10,847 bases of DNA from Chlorobium sp. (GTDB taxonomy: Bacteria > Bacteroidota > Chlorobiia > Chlorobiales > Chlorobiaceae), in NCBI GenBank assembly GCA_026193435.1, contig JAPHUN010000108.1, positions 1-10,847 of the forward strand. The letters run 5' to 3'. The notes below the pieces were generated by a model. That model ran no database searches, was not told where the DNA came from, and worked only from the letters and a program-made list of their open reading frames with translations. The number at the start of each line of letters is the position of its first letter. Position 1 is the stretch's first letter. Positions 8,277-10,847 of the stretch are shown here, piece by piece. The position numbers were made by a program, and so were the translations under genes.

Positions 8277-8286
8277 GTGGATACCG

Positions 8287-9927
8287 ATGAAAATTTTGAT
8301 GGTTCAGCCAAATTATCATTCTGGTGGAGCCGAGATCGCCGGCAACTGGACACCAAGCTGGGTAGCATATATTGGTGGTGCCCTGAAAAAAGCGGGTTAT
8401 TCACAGATCCGGTTTGTCGATGCAATGGCTGACGACCTTCCAGATGAAACCCTTGAGGCGATTATCCGTGAAAACAAACCTGATGTGGTTATGGCGACCA
8501 ATATCACGCCATCTATTTTCAAGGCTCAGGATATCATGAAAATCGCCAAGAAAGTTGACCCGAAGATCAGAACGATCATGGGCGGCATTCATTCGACCTT
8601 CATGTATCCGCAGGTTCTTTCCGAGGCACCGGAAACCGACTATGTTATCCGGGGTGAAGGAGAAGAGATCGCCGTCAACCTCATCAAATCCATTGACGCA
8701 GGTACGGACAAGCAGGATCGGGAAAACATCACCGGTATAGCCTATATCAATGATGAAGGAGAGGTTCATGCCACAACCGCTCATCCGGTTATCGAAGACC
8801 TTGACGACCTGACTCCCGACTGGAGCCTCTACGACTGGGACAAATACATTTATACACCTCTCAACTGCCGCCTTGCTGTACCGAATTTCGCGCGAGGCTG
8901 CCCCTTTACCTGCACCTTCTGCTCACAGTGGCAGTTCTGGCGGAGATACAGAGCAAGAAGTCCGAAGCACTTTGTTGATGAAATCGAAATCCTCGTAAAG
9001 AAATACAATGTGGGATTCTTCATTCTTGCTGATGAAGAACCAACCATCAACAAGCAGAAATTTGTCTCCCTCTGTCAGGAACTTATCGATCGTAAGCTCG
9101 ATGTAACCTGGGGTATCAACACAAGGGTTACCGATATCATGCGCGACGCGGATCTTCTGCCTTTCTTCCGCAAGGCCGGTCTTGTGCATGTATCACTCGG
9201 TACTGAAGCCGCGAGCCAGATGAACCTCAACCGTTTCCGCAAAGAGACGACTATTGAGGAAAACAAATTAGCCATCAAACTGCTCCAGAAAAACGGCATC
9301 GTCGCTGAAGCGCAGTTCGTCATGGGCCTCGAACATGAAACCCCGGAAACCATCGAGGAAACTTACCAGCTCTGCAAGGACTGGGATCCTGATATGGCCA
9401 ACTGGACTATCTATACACCATGGCCATTCTCAGATCTTTTCAAGGAACTTGGTGACAGGGTTGAAGTTCGTGACTACTCCCGCTACAACTTCGTCTCTCC
9501 GATTATCAAACCGGACAACATGGAGCGTGAAGATGTCCTGAAAGGCGTGCTGAAATCCTACGGAAGATTCTACGCAAGAAAAACATTCTTCGGATATCCC
9601 TGGATCAAGGACCCTTATGTACGTAAATACATGCTTGGATGTCTCAAGGCGTTTGCCAAGACGACGCTTACCAAACGATTCTATGACATCGATCGCGTAA
9701 AAACCAAGAATCGCAAGATCGAGATCGATCTCGGATTCGATAAATCAAGGATTCTTACACAGGATGAGGTGAAAAACCTCAAGGAAAAACGTCCTGAGAT
9801 GGTTGCCGACATGAGCTTCGGCCTTAAAGAAGCCGGGTATCAGCGGGAACACGATGAGCATGACTGGGATGAATTCGATGAAAGCACCATCAAGGATCGA
9901 AACTCGTCAACAGTGAGAAACTGCTGA
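8287..9927 (+). CDS. bchE: Anaerobic Mg-protoporphyrin IX monomethyl ester cyclase (BchE)
   Basis: Complete 546-residue radical SAM protein with an N-terminal cobalamin-binding domain. BchE forms the isocyclic ring E without oxygen, converting Mg-protoporphyrin IX monomethyl ester to divinyl-protochlorophyllide using a 4Fe-4S cluster, SAM and cobalamin. This is the step after BchM. The N-terminus (residues 1-21, MKILMVQPNYHSGGAEIAG...) is diagnostic of BchE. The B12-type domain runs to about residue 145 and includes GGIHSTF (99-105) and RGEGEE (122-127). The radical SAM cluster motif is C205-X3-C209-X2-C212 (GCPFTCTFC). The C-terminus is charged, with a His/Asp/Glu-rich tail. The paralogous methylases BchQ and BchR share this architecture, but the N-terminal HSGGAEIAGNW and the position next to bchH-bchM favour BchE. 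It has a candidate promoter and strong ribosome binding site of its own and ends at a strong terminator. Confidence 0.94.
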   Translation: MKILMVQPNYHSGGAEIAGNWTPSWVAYIGGALKKAGYSQIRFVDAMADDLPDETLEAIIRENKPDVVMATNITPSIFKAQDIMKIAKKVDPKIRTIMGGIHSTFMYPQVLSEAPETDYVIRGEGEEIAVNLIKSIDAGTDKQDRENITGIAYINDEGEVHATTAHPVIEDLDDLTPDWSLYDWDKYIYTPLNCRLAVPNFARGCPFTCTFCSQWQFWRRYRARSPKHFVDEIEILVKKYNVGFFILADEEPTINKQKFVSLCQELIDRKLDVTWGINTRVTDIMRDADLLPFFRKAGLVHVSLGTEAASQMNLNRFRKETTIEENKLAIKLLQKNGIVAEAQFVMGLEHETPETIEETYQLCKDWDPDMANWTIYTPWPFSDLFKELGDRVEVRDYSRYNFVSPIIKPDNMEREDVLKGVLKSYGRFYARKTFFGYPWIKDPYVRKYMLGCLKAFAKTTLTKRFYDIDRVKTKNRKIEIDLGFDKSRILTQDEVKNLKEKRPEMVADMSFGLKEAGYQREHDEHDWDEFDESTIKDRNSSTVRNC

Positions 9928-9939
9928 CAGTACAGAAAA

Positions 9940-9989
9940 AAACGACAACAAAAAACCCTCCGGAAACAGAGGGTTTTTTGTTGTCGTTT
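9940..9989. terminator. Bidirectional terminator between convergent bchE and hsp20
   Basis: A 21-bp perfect stem: left arm 9940-9960, loop CGGAAACA (9961-9968), right arm 9969-9989. The core is AAAAAACCCTC/GAGGGTTTTTT (9950-9960 and 9969-9979), a GC stem flanked by A- and T-runs, so it can terminate on both strands. It starts 13 nt after the bchE stop. The right arm includes the last two bases of the hsp20 stop codon (9988-9990, read on the minus strand). Confidence 0.92.
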
Positions 9990-10407
9990 ACTTGACGGTG
10001 ATCTCTTTTGCTTTCTTTTCCGTTGGTTCTTTTTTCATCACAACCACCCGCAACTCACCGTTTTCATAGGTTGCATCCACATTGTCAAGATCAACATTTT
10101 CTCCCAGCGAAAAGCTCCTGCTCATACTGCCGTATGAACGCTCGACCCTGTGATAGTCTTTCTTCTTTTCCTCCTCTTCATGCTTTCTTTCAGCTGTAAT
10201 TGTCAGAACATCTTCATCCATGCTGATTTTAACATCCTCTTTGTTCATACCCGGCATGTCTGCATCGATGTAGATAGCTTTCTCATCCTCACTCACGTCA
10301 ACCTTGAACGAAGGTGCAACCATCGAAGTAACAAAAGGCGATACCGTATCGTTAAAGACGTTTTCAAACATTTTGAGAGGATCCCTGCCGTATAACCTGA
10401 GTGCCAT
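9988..10407 (-). CDS. Small heat-shock protein, Hsp20 / alpha-crystallin family
   Basis: Complete 139-residue ATP-independent holdase chaperone that binds unfolding proteins in the cytoplasm and forms oligomers. After a short N-terminal arm (residues 1-32, MALRLYGRDPLKMFE...), the alpha-crystallin domain spans about residues 33-126. It includes the strand VLTITAERKHEEEE and the NGEL(R)VVV segment (G117-E-L119, the usual G-x-L motif). The C-terminal tail carries the I-x-V anchor I136-T-V138. Length is typical. A purine-rich Shine-Dalgarno site (AAAGGGGGA, 10412-10420 on the minus strand) lies 4 nt from the ATG. No CIRCE repeat is present in the 139-bp upstream gap. A loose promoter candidate on the minus strand is TTGATG (10454-10449), but the -10 match is poor. 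It is convergent with bchE and shares the terminator; no functional link to pigment genes is evident. Confidence 0.95.
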   Translation of the reverse strand: MALRLYGRDPLKMFENVFNDTVSPFVTSMVAPSFKVDVSEDEKAIYIDADMPGMNKEDVKISMDEDVLTITAERKHEEEEKKKDYHRVERSYGSMSRSFSLGENVDLDNVDATYENGELRVVVMKKEPTEKKAKEITVK

Positions 10408-10546
10408 TATGTCCCCCTTTTGAATTTATGTTGCTAAAGATATCACACCATCAAACACTTCATACGTGCAGTCAATAATAATCTGACCACTTACATGAAT
10501 GAAACAATCAGAGAAGATGAAAAATTCCAGTAGCGGCCTCGTGAGA

Positions 10547-10847
10547 CTATGATCTTTTTCCGCTCGCCCCCTTCTTTTTCGATGTTTTCAGTACCGTGCC
10601 GATTCCCAGGCGATCCGCTATATTCGCTGAAGGGTCTATGACCGGCTTGATCAGTGGACCGGCGCAGGTCAATACTGTCGTCACGCCGGGCCCGTGGCCT
10701 GCGACCCTGCAGTCGCTGTGGACAACGACGCCGATGGAAACCGCGCCCTGCCGGTAGGCTCTTCCATACCGGTTATCATGATCCAGCAGAGCGACGAAAT
10801 CCCCGAAACGCATCTTGTCGAGGCCATATTCACTGACCGTCTGCTCA
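10547..10847 (-). CDS. DUF4438-family protein, C-terminal part (5' end outside window)
   Basis: The frame is open from the right edge and stops at TAG (10549-10547). About 99 residues are visible. The string [20 protein letters not shown], followed by [18 protein letters not shown] and [12 protein letters not shown], then the closing [14 protein letters not shown], fits the conserved C-terminal region of DUF4438 proteins as I remember them (for example Thermotoga TM1086). Members are of unknown function and about 270-300 residues long, so roughly two thirds lie outside the window. The ATG at 10813 is internal, because the homology continues upstream ([11 protein letters not shown]). The last 15 residues are Lys/Ser-rich ([13 protein letters not shown]) and may be a lineage-specific tail. 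The coding sequence looks more GC-rich than the bch genes. It is on the same strand as hsp20, 139 bp upstream, with no obvious terminator between them. Confidence 0.68.
   Translation of the reverse strand, partial: EQTVSEYGLDKMRFGDFVALLDHDNRYGRAYRQGAVSIGVVVHSDCRVAGHGPGVTTVLTCAGPLIKPVIDPSANIADRLGIGTVLKTSKKKGASGKRS

Noticed and set aside
8119..8286. Cobalamin riboswitch before bchE
   Set aside because: The gap is too short and lacks the B12 box and core motifs.
10408..10546. CIRCE element (HrcA operator) before hsp20
   Set aside because: Neither arm of TTAGCACTC-N9-GAGTGCTAA is present.
1..10847. CRISPR array, insertion sequence, tRNA or rRNA genes, prophage or toxin-antitoxin genes
   Set aside because: No regular direct repeats, transposase motifs, terminal repeats or tRNA-like cloverleaf sequences were seen; the window is nearly filled by recognised housekeeping and pigment genes.

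Overview
The window comes from a green sulfur bacterium (Chlorobi/Chlorobiota). The evidence is a run of anaerobic bacteriochlorophyll genes with two tandem, divergent copies of the large Mg-chelatase subunit. From memory this arrangement is the Chlorobaculum tepidum order bchS - small locus - bchH - bchM - bchE. I cannot name the genus or species; Chlorobium or Prosthecochloris-like organisms of moderate GC content would fit.

Layout, left to right. Positions 1-2819 (+) hold the C-terminal three quarters of a BchH-family protein, best called bchS, cut by the left edge and closed by a strong intrinsic terminator at 2847-2875. Positions 2876-3542 hold no recognisable family. They contain one open frame for a possible small single-pass membrane protein (2993-3382), then a perfect TATAAT at 3378-3383 and a leader with strong potential RNA secondary structure (3394-3496) ahead of bchH. 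Positions 3543-9927 (+) carry bchH, bchM and bchE. The bchH-bchM gap is 40 bp, so they probably form one transcript. bchE follows after 168 bp and has its own promoter-like sequence and a strong ribosome binding site. A near-perfect bidirectional terminator (9940-9989) separates bchE from a convergent small heat-shock protein gene (9988-10407, -). The right edge cuts a minus-strand gene whose C-terminus matches the DUF4438 family.

How the genes work together. BchH (and its paralog BchS), with BchI and BchD encoded elsewhere, inserts Mg2+ into protoporphyrin IX. BchM methylates the C13 propionate of Mg-protoporphyrin. BchE, an oxygen-independent radical SAM/cobalamin cyclase, closes ring E to give divinyl-protochlorophyllide. 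These are three consecutive steps at the branch from heme to bacteriochlorophyll. In C. tepidum the paralogous H subunits have been proposed to tune flux or channel intermediates toward the large BChl c demand of chlorosomes. The Hsp20 and DUF4438 genes look unrelated to pigment synthesis.

There is no clear undescribed multigene system here. The most interesting unexplained element is the putative structured, possibly switching, 5' leader of bchH. The small membrane-protein frame next to it comes second. Both are inferences from reading the sequence and need comparative and folding tests.
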